From assembly GCF_003471165.1 (NCBI RefSeq), contig NZ_QRIL01000023.1, positions 1 through 64,000 of the forward strand: DNA of 64,000 nt. The letters run 5' to 3'. Below, piece by piece: positions 35,447 through 43,784 of this stretch; positions within the stretch are counted from its first letter, which is position 1, and every line of letters starts with the position of its first letter. The translations under genes and the position numbers were made by a program. The DNA is from Ruminococcus sp. AM22-13 (GTDB lineage: Bacteria; Bacillota; Clostridia; Lachnospirales; Lachnospiraceae). The notes beneath the pieces were generated by a model. The model did no database searches. It worked only from the letters and a program-made list of their open reading frames with translations, and was not told the origin of the DNA.

Positions 35447-36700
35447 ATGAAATTAGATGTTTTGGGATTGTTGGGAGCGTGTTCCTATGCATTGGACTGT
35501 GTGGAAGCAGAGTTAGTGCATGTAACATATAAGCATGCGAAGCGTGTTGCATATATGAGTGTCTGCATGGCAGAACAGATGGGAATTCAGGGGAAGAGTC
35601 TGCAGGATCTGACAGCCGTTGCGTTGTTACATGATAATGCACTGACTCAATATATTCAGGAAGAATTACACAATGATATTGCAAGTGCAATAGGTTCGGC
35701 GATTCCACTGGAGCTGGGAATTCACTGTGCGGAAGGTGAGAAGAACATGAAAGACATTCCATCCCATACGGATATAAAGAATGTCATTTTGTATCATCAT
35801 GAGAATGCAGATGGAAGTGGACCTTTTGGAAAAAAATGGACAGAAGTACCGGTTTTTGCACGAATTATCCATCTATGTGATCTGCTTGACCAGGTCTGCT
35901 GCAGTGATTCTTTTGATTCAGACACCTGGCAGAAGGTAGAAGCATTTCTTCAGGAAATCACAGGTTCTATAGCGGATGAAGAATGTATAGAAGCATTTAG
36001 ACATGCTTTTTCTGAACGACATTTTCTGTCACTTGGAGAAAAAGATGTGGAGACTCGTTTATGGAACAGAGTGCCGCGTACAAAACAAGATCTTAGCTTT
36101 GAACAGATTAAAGCACTGGCGAAATTTTTCGCACGCATCGTAGACTATAAATCACCATTTACGAGTACACACTCCATAGGTGTGGCGGCAGATGCTGAGA
36201 AATTATCCAGATTTATGGGATTTGATGAGGAGACAATGCAGAAAATGTATCTTGCAGGAGCGCTGCATGACATTGGAAAGGTTGCCATAGGTAACAAAAT
36301 TCTGGAGAAGCCGGGAAGACTGACGGATGATGAGTTTGCAGTTATGAAACACCATGCAGCATATACTTATTATATTCTGTCAGAAATCGATGATTTTGAA
36401 GAGATACGTGACTGGGCTGCCTTTCACCATGAAAGACTGGACGGGACAGGCTATCCATTTGGAAAAACAGCTGCTGAATTAAACACACAGGAACGCATCA
36501 TGGCGTGTGTCGATATTTATCAGGCACTGACAGAAAGCCGCCCGTATAAACAGGGAATGCCACATGAAAAAGCTTACGGTATTTTAAATGATATGGTAGA
36601 AAAAGGATGGCTTGATGGAGAAATCGCTTCACAGGTTGATGCTTGTTTTGATCAGAAAATGACAGACATAATTCATGAGGAGAAACAGCTTGGAGAATAA
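35447..36700 (+). CDS. HD-GYP domain phosphohydrolase with two HD domains (copy 1)
   Basis: A 417-residue protein. The N-terminal half carries an HD-type domain (HAKRVAYMSVCMAEQMG, then ALLHDNALTQYI with HD, and YHHENADGSGPFGKKW). The C-terminal half is an HD-GYP domain: HSIGVAADAEKLSRFMG, GALHDIGKVAIGNKILEKPG (HD and related residues), HHAAYTYYILSEI and HHERLDGTGYPFGKTAAEL, where GTGYP replaces the GYP signature. Such domains hydrolyse cyclic di-GMP or other cyclic nucleotides. Copy 2 at 41172 is broken. It is directly followed by a MerR fragment. Confidence 0.85.
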   Translation: MKLDVLGLLGACSYALDCVEAELVHVTYKHAKRVAYMSVCMAEQMGIQGKSLQDLTAVALLHDNALTQYIQEELHNDIASAIGSAIPLELGIHCAEGEKNMKDIPSHTDIKNVILYHHENADGSGPFGKKWTEVPVFARIIHLCDLLDQVCCSDSFDSDTWQKVEAFLQEITGSIADEECIEAFRHAFSERHFLSLGEKDVETRLWNRVPRTKQDLSFEQIKALAKFFARIVDYKSPFTSTHSIGVAADAEKLSRFMGFDEETMQKMYLAGALHDIGKVAIGNKILEKPGRLTDDEFAVMKHHAAYTYYILSEIDDFEEIRDWAAFHHERLDGTGYPFGKTAAELNTQERIMACVDIYQALTESRPYKQGMPHEKAYGILNDMVEKGWLDGEIASQVDACFDQKMTDIIHEEKQLGE

Positions 36701-37013
36701 AAAATTATTCCAGATTGGTGATGTGGCAAAAATGTTTCATATCAGTGTTGGCAGCCTGCGGCGTTATGAACAGGCAGGTCTGTTGAAACCAGAATACACA
36801 GATCCGGAAACAGGCTATCGCTATTATAGTGCACGTCAGTTTGAGGTTTTAAATACGATTCGTTACTTGCGCGTTTTGGATATGCCATTGGGTCAGATTG
36901 GAGAGTTTTTGGGAAACAGAGACATCGACGTGATAGAAGCTAAGTTGTTAAATCAGAAAAAACTGATAGAAAAGAAACGGCGGGAGTTGGAAACAATCGA
37001 ACGCAAGATATAA
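36690..37013 (+). pseudogene. MerR-family regulator, C-terminally truncated
   Basis: The first 107 residues of a MerR activator: LFQIGDVAKMFHISVGSLRR, YEQAGLLKPEYTDPETGYRY and LRVLDMPLGQIGEFLGNRD, then a basic coiled coil KKLIEKKRRELETIERKI. The effector domain expected after the coil is absent; at about 37008 the DNA switches to a Fur-family gene in another frame. Start is probably TTG at 36690, after GGAG, overlapping the HD-GYP stop. The HTH alone might still bind DNA, so it could be a small repressor. Confidence 0.65.
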
Positions 37014-37321
37014 AAGCAGCATATCCTACAATCGGAAAAGAAACTGTATATAGAAATCTTGATATATTGGTAGATGAGGGTTCGTTAAGGAAGGTTGAAG
37101 TTTCGGATGGAGCGAATAGGTTCGATTTTTCATTGAAAAATCATTACCATGTCAGGTGTACAAAATGCGGTGAAGTTTCAGATGTGGATATGGATGAAAT
37201 ACCGGATTTGCTGGAAAGAATTCATAACACTCATGGAATCGAATTTTTGGATTATGATATTTCATTTAAAGGTATTTGCCCAAAATGCAGGGAGAAGGTA
37301 AAGAAGGAAAAAAATGGATAG
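37006..37321 (+). pseudogene. Fur/PerR-family regulator, N-terminally truncated
   Basis: The homologous part starts IKAAYPTIGKETVYRNLDIL (recognition helix) and continues VDEGSLRKVEVSDGANRFDF, HYHVRCTKCGEVSDVDMDEI and [12 protein letters not shown]. The two CxxC pairs for structural zinc and the His residues of the metal site are kept, but the first 40 residues with the start of the winged helix are missing. An ATG at 37067 would give only the dimerization half. PerR of this type normally represses rubrerythrin and peroxiredoxin genes, which lie right beside it. Confidence 0.8.
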
Positions 37322-38495
37322 GAAAGCAATGTATAAGTTGAGTTATGGATTGTTTGTACTGACTGCCAGGGAAGATGAAAAAGACAATGGATGTATTATT
37401 AATACAGCCATTCAGGCAGCTTCAGAACCGAACCAGTTAAGTATCTGCGTCAACAAAGCAAATTACACGCATGACATGATTCAGAGAACTGGAAAATTCA
37501 CAGTATCAGTCTTAAGTCAGAAGGCACGGTTTGAATTGTTTAAACATTTTGGCTTCCAATCAGGAAGGGATACCAATAAATTTGAAGCATTTGAAAAGTG
37601 TGCTAGGGGTACAAATGGTATTTATTATATTACAGAAGGTACAAATGCATACATTTCTGTAACAGTTAATAAAACGGAGGACTTAGGATCACATACAATG
37701 TTTATCGGTGAGATAACAGATATGGAAGTTTTAAGTAATGTTCCTTCTGTCACATATGATTATTACCAGAATAATATTAAACCTAAGCCACAGGCAGTCG
37801 GAAAAACCGAGGATGGGAAGACAATATGGCGTTGCAGAATTTGTGGATATGAATATGTAGGAGAAGAATTACCGGATGATTTTATATGTCCTTTATGTAA
37901 GCACCCAGCATCAGATTTTGAAAAAATAGTAAAGAAAACGGAGGAAAAAGAAATGGCAGCAAACAAATACGTAGGAACACAGACTGAGAAAAATTTACAG
38001 GAGGCATTCGCAGGGGAATCGCAGGCAAGAAATAAGTATACCTATTTTGCTTCTGTAGCGAAAAAGGAAGGCTACGAGCAGATGTCAGCATTGTTTTTAA
38101 AAACCGCAGATAATGAGAAAGAACATGCAAAGATGTGGTTCAAGGAATTAGCAGGAATTGGTGATACAAAGGAAAACCTGGCGGCAGCGGCAGAAGGCGA
38201 AAATTATGAGTGGACAGATATGTATGAAGGTTTTGCTAAAACAGCTGAGGAAGAAGGTTTTCCTGAACTTGCAGCAAAATTCAGAGCTGTAGGAGAGATT
38301 GAGAAGCATCACGAGGAGAGATATCGTGCACTTCTTAAGAATATTGAAACTGCTAAAGTTTTTGAAAAGAGTGAAGTTAAAGTATGGGAATGCCGTAACT
38401 GCGGGCATATTGTAGTGGGAACAAAAGCACCGGAAGTATGCCCGGTATGCAATCACCCGCAGAGCTATTTTGAAGTACATGCAGAAAACTATTAA
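37314..38495 (+). CDS. Flavin reductase-rubredoxin-rubrerythrin fusion
   Basis: A 393-residue multidomain redox protein. Residues 1-160 are an FMN-binding flavin reductase domain ([36 protein letters not shown]); 172-207 a rubredoxin ([19 protein letters not shown]); 214-350 a ferritin-like diiron domain of rubrerythrin ([40 protein letters not shown]); 355-393 a second rubredoxin ([17 protein letters not shown]). One chain could thus take electrons from NAD(P)H to reduce peroxide. An internal GGAGG and ATG at 37953 match the normal rubrerythrin start, so free rubrerythrin may also be made. The start overlaps the PerR remnant by 8 bases. Confidence 0.92.
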   Translation: MDRKAMYKLSYGLFVLTAREDEKDNGCIINTAIQAASEPNQLSICVNKANYTHDMIQRTGKFTVSVLSQKARFELFKHFGFQSGRDTNKFEAFEKCARGTNGIYYITEGTNAYISVTVNKTEDLGSHTMFIGEITDMEVLSNVPSVTYDYYQNNIKPKPQAVGKTEDGKTIWRCRICGYEYVGEELPDDFICPLCKHPASDFEKIVKKTEEKEMAANKYVGTQTEKNLQEAFAGESQARNKYTYFASVAKKEGYEQMSALFLKTADNEKEHAKMWFKELAGIGDTKENLAAAAEGENYEWTDMYEGFAKTAEEEGFPELAAKFRAVGEIEKHHEERYRALLKNIETAKVFEKSEVKVWECRNCGHIVVGTKAPEVCPVCNHPQSYFEVHAENY

Positions 38496-38553
38496 TGTGA
38501 ATTGCAGATATGAATATGGGTATGTCTGTTATACGATACAATGAGGGGCGGAA

Positions 38554-39255
38554 ATGAACAAACTGAAAACATTATCCGGAGCACAATTAAAGTATATCGC
38601 ATTTACAACTATGCTCATAGATCATGTAAATAAGGCTCTGATTTATCCTAATTTGAATGGAGGAATATTGCTTGTGATAAGTGATATTTTTGACATATTA
38701 GGAAGAATAGCTTTCCCGATCTTTATATTTTTATTGATAGAAGGTTATTTCAGAACGACAAACAGGTGGAAATATTTAGGTATGCTTCTTTTGTTTGGAA
38801 TAATCTCAGAAATTCCATATGACATGTTTACAACGGCATCCTATTTTGAGCCAAATGGAAACAATATTATGTTCACATTGGCTTTGGTACTCGTTATCAT
38901 TTGGATCATAGGTACATTAAAAGAAAAAATGGGAGTACGTTGGCGTATATTATGGTATTTCATTTCCGCTGTAATCGTGGGAGCCGGATGCCTGAGTGCG
39001 ATGATATTGGGATTGGATTATGAGTATCATGCAGTCTTAATTGGGTATTTTTTATATATTTTTCATAAAAAACCTGTTTGGGCAATTCCATTTTGCTTTT
39101 TGGCTATGTATAAAGAACCGTGGGCGTTATTGGGATTTGGATTAACCCTTACATATAATGGAGAACGGGGAAGGCAGAATAAGATTGTAAATTATTTTTT
39201 TTATCCAGTACATCTCTTTGTTCTGGGTATGATAAAAATGTATTTTGGATTTTAA
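38554..39255 (+). CDS. TraX family membrane protein
   Basis: A 233-residue integral membrane protein with about seven helices, matching the TraX family: LKYIAFTTMLIDHVNKALIY, IFDILGRIAFPIFIFLLIEG, YFRTTNRWKYLGMLLLFGII, SEIPYD and the end VNYFFYPVHLFVLGMI. TraX of the F plasmid acetylates pilin; chromosomal Firmicutes members are thought to be acyltransferases of unknown target. It stands between the rubrerythrin fusion and a rubredoxin and has no evident link to oxidative stress. GGGGCGG precedes the ATG. Confidence 0.88.
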   Translation: MNKLKTLSGAQLKYIAFTTMLIDHVNKALIYPNLNGGILLVISDIFDILGRIAFPIFIFLLIEGYFRTTNRWKYLGMLLLFGIISEIPYDMFTTASYFEPNGNNIMFTLALVLVIIWIIGTLKEKMGVRWRILWYFISAVIVGAGCLSAMILGLDYEYHAVLIGYFLYIFHKKPVWAIPFCFLAMYKEPWALLGFGLTLTYNGERGRQNKIVNYFFYPVHLFVLGMIKMYFGF

Positions 39256-39292
39256 TAATACTTAAGAAAATCAGAATTAGGAGGATTAACTA

Positions 39293-39448
39293 ATGAAATA
39301 CGTATGTGATGTTTGCGGATGGGAGTATGATGAAGAGGAAGGATATCCAGAAGGTGGTATCGCACCGGGAACAAAATGGGAAGATGTTCCGGAAGATTTT
39401 GAATGTCCGTTATGTTCCGTAGGAAAAGATCAGTTCTCAGAAGTATAA
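39293..39448 (+). CDS. Rubredoxin (copy 1)
   Basis: A 51-residue electron carrier with an Fe(Cys)4 centre: CDVCGWEYDEEEGYPEGGIA and ECPLCSVGKDQFSEV give the CxxC...CxxC pattern. AGGAGG precedes the ATG. It is nearly identical to the rubredoxin at 51767-51925 (one internal change, Ser for Asn, and one residue shorter). Likely donor for rubrerythrin or superoxide reductase. Confidence 0.95.
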   Translation: MKYVCDVCGWEYDEEEGYPEGGIAPGTKWEDVPEDFECPLCSVGKDQFSEV

Positions 39449-39549
39449 TAAATAACAATGAAAAGGAAGGACGTCAAGTATGTGATATAACGGATGACCT
39501 TCTTTTTTTACAGAATAAAAAATGCACAAATTGTAGGGAGATGAATACT

Positions 39550-41091
39550 ATGAGAGGTCTTAGCCGAAAATTATATCTTGATCTTTCTGTTCCAACCGAA
39601 GAGGACCAGCGTTCAGACCAGCAGCGCATTCTGGAAGCTTTATCCGCGGAGGGCGTGAAAGAGGAGGTTCATATTCCGGTTCGCATGTTGAGACAACTAT
39701 ATCCATTACTTGATCGTGCAGGTTGGAAAATAACCGTTTCGCTTTCCTGGAATGGAGAAAAATGGGAGCTGGTTGATATAGAAAGCGGAGATACAGCCAG
39801 ACAGCATTATGGGCTGGCTGTGGATCTTGGAAGTACAACGGTAGTGGTGAGACTTTTAGATTGTAATAGTGGTGAGATATTGGGAGAAGAGAGCTGCTTT
39901 AATAAACAGATTCAGTGGGGAACCGATATTTTATCACGTATTTTTTTCTGCAAAGATGACAGGAAAAAACTGGAAGAGATACGGCTTGCTACAGTTGAGT
40001 CTATTATAGAGTGCATGGATAAGCTGGATGTAAAGCATCCGGTGTCACGAAAATGTCTGTCTATGGTAGTAGCAGGCAATACCACCATGATCCACTTTCT
40101 TTTGGGAATAGATGCTTTCTGTGTCTTTTATACGCCACATGCTGTTCATGCAGACCGTCCGGGATTCCAGCCGGCAAAAGATCTGGACATTCCGCTGAAT
40201 GGTTATGTATATTGTTATCCGGCGAAGTCTAATTATCTGGGTGGTGACATCATCAGTGGAATGATTGAAACGGAATTATATAAAAAGGATGGAATCAGTG
40301 TTTTCTTTGACATTGGAACCAACGGTGAACTTGTGATAGGAAATAAAGATTTTCTTCTTTGCGGCGCCGGTGCGGCGGGGCCTGCATTGGAAGGCGGTGT
40401 AGTACATACCGGGATGAGGGCAGATGCCGGAGCAGTGGACAGCGTGAGGATAAGAGGTGGAAAAATCCATGTTCATGTAATTGGTAACTCTTCAGGAAAA
40501 ATTAGCCCTAAGGGTATCTGCGGTTCCGGTATTGTCGATCTGATTGCGGAACTTTTTTTAGAAGGCTGGATAGATATTCGTGGTAAGTTTTCTCCTGAAA
40601 AAACGAATCTTATTCAGAAACGAGAAGGTCAGCTTTGCATAGAATATGCTCCGGGTCTGTATTTTTATCAGAAAGATATCGACGAATTTATTCTTACCAA
40701 AGCCGCAGCACATATAATGGTTGAGATCATGCTCCGGGAATCTGGACTTGAACTGAATCAGGCAGATCGATTTTATGCAGCCGGCTCTTTTGGAAAATAT
40801 GTATCTGTGGAATCAGCCATTACCATTGGGATGTATCCTGACATGGAACGGGAGAAGATGATCAATGCTGGAAATTCTTCGCTGGAAGGAGCACAGAAGC
40901 TTTTGCTGAACAAAGAACTTCTTGCAGATATTGATCAGATACTGGAAGAAATGACTTATATACAATTTGCGGAAGTGGATGATTTTCTGGAACAGATGGT
41001 AGCTGCCCAGGCCTTACCTCACACAGATTATAAAAAATATCCAACGGTCATGGAAAAATTAAAGAAAAGACAAAACATATGCTTTTATTGA
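39550..41091 (+). CDS. ASKHA-type activator like RACo, without ferredoxin domain
   Basis: A 513-residue ATPase resembling RACo, the reductive activator of corrinoid proteins (DUF4445 type). The ASKHA phosphate loops are HYGLAVDLGSTTVVVRLLD and FFDIGTNGELVIGNKDFLLC; VVAGNTTMIHFLLGID and CGSGIVDLIAELFLEGWID are also typical. Full-length RACo has an N-terminal 2Fe-2S ferredoxin domain that is not present here: the protein begins MRGLSRKLYLDLSVPTEEDQ, which is the linker region. It may rely on a separate rubredoxin or ferredoxin as electron donor. No methyltransferase or corrinoid protein is nearby. Confidence 0.78.
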   Translation: MRGLSRKLYLDLSVPTEEDQRSDQQRILEALSAEGVKEEVHIPVRMLRQLYPLLDRAGWKITVSLSWNGEKWELVDIESGDTARQHYGLAVDLGSTTVVVRLLDCNSGEILGEESCFNKQIQWGTDILSRIFFCKDDRKKLEEIRLATVESIIECMDKLDVKHPVSRKCLSMVVAGNTTMIHFLLGIDAFCVFYTPHAVHADRPGFQPAKDLDIPLNGYVYCYPAKSNYLGGDIISGMIETELYKKDGISVFFDIGTNGELVIGNKDFLLCGAGAAGPALEGGVVHTGMRADAGAVDSVRIRGGKIHVHVIGNSSGKISPKGICGSGIVDLIAELFLEGWIDIRGKFSPEKTNLIQKREGQLCIEYAPGLYFYQKDIDEFILTKAAAHIMVEIMLRESGLELNQADRFYAAGSFGKYVSVESAITIGMYPDMEREKMINAGNSSLEGAQKLLLNKELLADIDQILEEMTYIQFAEVDDFLEQMVAAQALPHTDYKKYPTVMEKLKKRQNICFY

Positions 41092-41098
41092 TCCGAGG

Positions 41099-41139
41099 CT
41101 GAGAAATCTGTCATGGTAAGCATATTCCAGATTTCTCAG
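41099..41139. repeat. Inverted repeat after the RACo-like gene
   Basis: CTGAGAAATCTG pairs perfectly with CAGATTTCTCAG over 17 bases. There is no T tract in the plus direction, so it may be a processing or weak terminator hairpin. Confidence 0.5.
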
Positions 41140-41171
41140 AAAACAGAACAAAGGAGGAGACAAGATCAAAA

Positions 41172-41565
41172 ATGAAATTTGATGTGCTGGGGTTATTAGC
41201 AGCCTGCTCATATGCATTGGACTGTGTAGAGGCAGAGCTGATTAAAGTAACAAACAATCATTCTAAACGTGTGGCACATATGGCGGTTTGTACTGCTGAA
41301 AAAATGGGTATACAGGGTCAAAGCCTGCAGGATCTGGCAGAGTGTGCATTGCTGCACGACAATGCAGTGGCACAATATATTCAGGAAGAGCTTCAAAATG
41401 ACTCTTTACGTAACGGGGTGATGAAGCTGGGAAGGCATTGTACCATAGGAGAAAAATTCTGAAAAATATACCGTTTCATAATGATGTATCTAATGTCATA
41501 CTGTACCCCCCCCCATGAAAACGCTGATGGAAGTGAACCTTTTGGAAAACAATGGAATGAAAAGA
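41172..41565 (+). pseudogene. HD-GYP protein copy 2, broken
   Basis: The first 90 codons copy the N-terminus of the protein at 35447-36700: MKFDVLGLLAACSYALDCVE, KVTNNHSKRVAHMAVCTAEK and ALLHDNAVAQYIQEELQND are the same with few changes. A stop follows at 41460. Homology goes on in other frames (NIPFHNDVSNVILY, then after a run of nine C, HENADGSEPFGKQW) and ends at about 41565. All of the HD-GYP half is gone. The start has a good GGAGG site, so a short peptide may still be made. Confidence 0.85.
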
Positions 41566-41764
41566 AGCTGTTGCGAAACAAAAGAAGCAGCAGAAGCGAG
41601 CAAAACGGAAAAAAGAAGCAAGGGATAATCTGACCAAAGAAGAAATCTTGCAAGATGACCGATTTTTCTTTATTGCCGGTTATACCTCCGGAGGTGCACC
41701 GTATGGTGTCACCTGGGAGGAAATGGGTCTGAAACCTTGGGAAGATTTGGAAGAAAATGAGTGA
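41566..41764 (+). pseudogene. Fragment of a small conserved hypothetical protein
   Basis: One frame reads KEAVAKQKKQQKRAKRKKEA, then LTKEEILQDDRFFFIAGYTS and GGAPYGVTWEEMGLKPWEDL, ending with a stop at 41764. The ending looks like a real protein C-terminus but there is no start codon: an in-frame TGA lies just upstream at the junction with the HD-GYP remnant. The family is not identified. Confidence 0.45.
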
Positions 41765-41779
41765 TTTGCTAGTGTACTC

Positions 41780-42541
41780 TTATTTATCTCTTGTGACAGA
41801 AACAGGTTCCCTTTTTGTCGGAAGTAAGTCTGAACTGATCTCTGGAGCATTGAGTAGCGCAGTGAAATTCTGCTGAATGATATCCAGTGTATTCTGCTTT
41901 TTCTGCAATTCCTGTTTTTCCCGGAGGGTAGCAGCCTGTTCAGATTCAAGATTTTCAATTTGCTTCTGGATTTTATTAGAGCTTGGGATTTTGGTAACAC
42001 CGAGATCCTGAAGCTCTTTTTTTAGTGAATCGTGGAGCTGGTATTCTGCCTGATGCTTGGTACGGTAAGCTTTTGGATTTTTAGCAGATTTGCAATTTTC
42101 CTGGCAGATGCGATTACTGATCCGGCAGATTTTATGGTAGCTCCGCTTATTGGAAACATACTTGTGATGATCAACAAAACTTGCTGCATTAAAGATGATG
42201 TGGTTATGAATATGATTTTTATCAACATGGGTGCTGATCACGTATTCATATTTTCCTTTCAGTACTTCGTCTGCAAATTGTTGCCCTAAGCGATGGGCAT
42301 TTTCGGCATCAACTTCTCCAGGTTTAAATGACTGGATCAGATGAAATGCCAGGTTATCGCCTTTGTCCATTCCATTCTTTTTTGCCATTTCTCTTGTCAT
42401 AGAAAATTCAAGATCTGCAGTTTCCGGGGAACAGCCAAAACTGGAAACTAACAGTTTTTCATCTGTTTTATCTGGATTCGTGATGTAGTCCAGAGCTTTC
42501 TTGTCTGTTACTTTAATGGGGAAGATCTTAAGATACGCCAT
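41780..42541 (-). CDS. Relaxase/mobilization nuclease (MobP-type), shortened
   Basis: A 253-residue relaxase. The N-terminal nuclease domain has LKIFPIKVTDKKALDYITNP, with Tyr19 as likely nucleophile, and the metal-binding histidines in ISTHVDKNHIHNHIIFNAAS. After about residue 150 the text is shorter than in full-length relaxases (often over 400 residues) and jumps to a coiled coil (KQIENLESEQAATLREKQEL), suggesting an internal deletion. It overlaps the MobC gene by 34 bases. Nicking may survive, but the C-terminal half is reduced. Confidence 0.8.
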   Translation of the reverse strand: MAYLKIFPIKVTDKKALDYITNPDKTDEKLLVSSFGCSPETADLEFSMTREMAKKNGMDKGDNLAFHLIQSFKPGEVDAENAHRLGQQFADEVLKGKYEYVISTHVDKNHIHNHIIFNAASFVDHHKYVSNKRSYHKICRISNRICQENCKSAKNPKAYRTKHQAEYQLHDSLKKELQDLGVTKIPSSNKIQKQIENLESEQAATLREKQELQKKQNTLDIIQQNFTALLNAPEISSDLLPTKREPVSVTRDK

Positions 42542-42831
42542 AATTCTTTCATCATCTCTTTCAATTCTTTCATTTCTTCCGGATACAGATCTCCGGTGCT
42601 GTTTACTTTTTTCGCAATCTGGTTGATATTTACGCCAATCTTGTGCATTTCCTCATACTGTTTCTTCAGTGGAGTGGTATCGGTGTTGACGATGTAACCG
42701 TCGATTGCCATTTTCCGCAGATAAGCTCCCATGTTTTTGGTCTTTGATTCTATCATCTTCCTGCGGATCAGCTTCCGCTCTTCATCTGTGACATAAAAAT
42801 GGATTTCTTTGTTTCGTTTTCTTTCAGCCAT
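42508..42831 (-). CDS. mobC: MobC-like relaxosome accessory protein
   Basis: A 107-residue protein with the usual MobC pattern: KRNKEIHFYVTDEERKLIRR (ribbon-helix-helix), KTKNMGAYLRKMAIDGYI, and the C-terminal MHKIGVNINQIAKKVNSTGD. MobC helps relaxase melt and recognise oriT. It is the first gene after the oriT candidate, reads away from it, and overlaps the relaxase start. Confidence 0.9.
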   Translation of the reverse strand: MAERKRNKEIHFYVTDEERKLIRRKMIESKTKNMGAYLRKMAIDGYIVNTDTTPLKKQYEEMHKIGVNINQIAKKVNSTGDLYPEEMKELKEMMKELWRILRSSPLK

Positions 42832-42884
42832 TGGTAATTTCTCCTTTCTGAGAGGGCAGTAGTATCGCTGCTTTCAGCGTTTTT

Positions 42885-42945
42885 CAATTTAGGGCAGGGT
42901 ACCCTAAATTGGGATTTCCCGGAAGTGTATCCTCACTTCCTGTCC
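42885..42945. other. oriT: Candidate oriT of the second mobilization module
   Basis: A perfect hairpin CAATTTAGGG-CAGGGTA-CCCTAAATTG (42885-42911) is followed by GGAAGTG-TATCCT-CACTTCC (42921-42940). The loop of the second hairpin, TATCCT, resembles the (C/T)ATCCTG nic core of MOBP relaxases. It lies just upstream of mobC, the normal place for this origin type. Activity is inferred from layout and motif only. Confidence 0.65.
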
Positions 42946-43080
42946 TTGCTGTTTTACTCCTCTATTAGTTAAAGTCAGGAGAATCGGGAAAATGCAAAAG
43001 AATTTGACAGGTAGTATAGGGAACAAAAATGTGGTATGATTATGGACAGGATATTAGAAGAATCAGGAGTTGAATGAGTT

Positions 43081-43470
43081 GTGAAGAAAGAAGAAATATT
43101 TGAATATGTGCAGAAACAGTATGGCACACTTCCGGAATATCTATGGAGTAAACTACCGGACAGTGCAGTACTCCGACATAAAAATGGAAAATGGTATGCA
43201 GTGATCATGACGGTTGAAAAATCGAAACTGGGATTAGATGGAAAAGAGCCGGTTGATATCATGGACGTAAAGTGTGATCCGGATATGACAAATATGATTA
43301 TTCAAACTTATGGATTTTTACCTGGATACCATATGAACAAGCAGCACTGGATCACGATTTTACTGGATGGTTCAGTCAGTGAAGCAAAGGTACTGGACTT
43401 TTTAGATATGAGTTATGATTTGATTGACGGAGCAGGCAGAAAAGAAGAAAATGTAAGTGGATTACAGTGA
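43081..43470 (+). CDS. MmcQ/YjbR family protein
   Basis: A 129-residue small protein of the MmcQ/YjbR (double-wing DNA-binding-like) family: KKEEIFEYVQKQYGTLPEYL, WYAVIMTVEKSKLGLDGKEP, then DPDMTNMIIQTYGFLPGYHM and KQHWITILLDGSVSEAKVLD are all typical. Molecular function in the family is unclear. Start is GTG at 43081 with AGGAG about 13 bases upstream. A terminator follows the gene. Confidence 0.85.
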   Translation: MKKEEIFEYVQKQYGTLPEYLWSKLPDSAVLRHKNGKWYAVIMTVEKSKLGLDGKEPVDIMDVKCDPDMTNMIIQTYGFLPGYHMNKQHWITILLDGSVSEAKVLDFLDMSYDLIDGAGRKEENVSGLQ

Positions 43471-43482
43471 TTTTTGAACAAA

Positions 43483-43515
43483 AGGAAAACCGGGGATTTT
43501 ACTCCTCGGTTTTCT
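43483..43515 (+). terminator. Terminator after the MmcQ-like gene
   Basis: GGAAAACCGGGGA pairs with TCCTCGGTTTTC over TTTTAC. It also faces the convergent XRE gene and could serve both. Confidence 0.75.
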
Positions 43516-43527
43516 GGCTGTTGTGCT

Positions 43528-43728
43528 TCAGTCTTCAATTTGAAAAATATCTTCTACAGGCACTTTCAGGTAATGTGCCAGCCGGATTGCAATCTCAAGA
43601 GAGGGATTACGTTCTCCACGTTCGATGCGGCCTATAGTCTGGCTGCAGGAACCTATGGCTTCAGCCAAATCTGCTTGAATGAGATTCCGTTCTTCACGAA
43701 TATCTTTTAGTGTATTATTGATTGCCAT
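43528..43728 (-). CDS. Small XRE regulator, 66 aa
   Basis: A minimal Cro/CI helix-turn-helix protein: NTLKDIREERNLIQADLAEA, IGSCSQTIGRIERGERNPSL and HYLKVPVEDIFQIED. This compact form (YgzD-like) is common in Firmicutes, often next to membrane or stress genes. It shares a strand with the S24 repressor upstream but is a separate gene; the target is unknown. Confidence 0.85.
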   Translation of the reverse strand: MAINNTLKDIREERNLIQADLAEAIGSCSQTIGRIERGERNPSLEIAIRLAHYLKVPVEDIFQIED

Positions 43729-43784
43729 TCAATCACTTCCTTTGCTTATTGTTATCAGCAGGATCATGAACCTGCTGTTGAAAT

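Noticed and set aside
41503..41514. C9 tract as a functional phase-variation switch
   Set aside because: The downstream half of the gene is missing, so slippage cannot restore a full protein.
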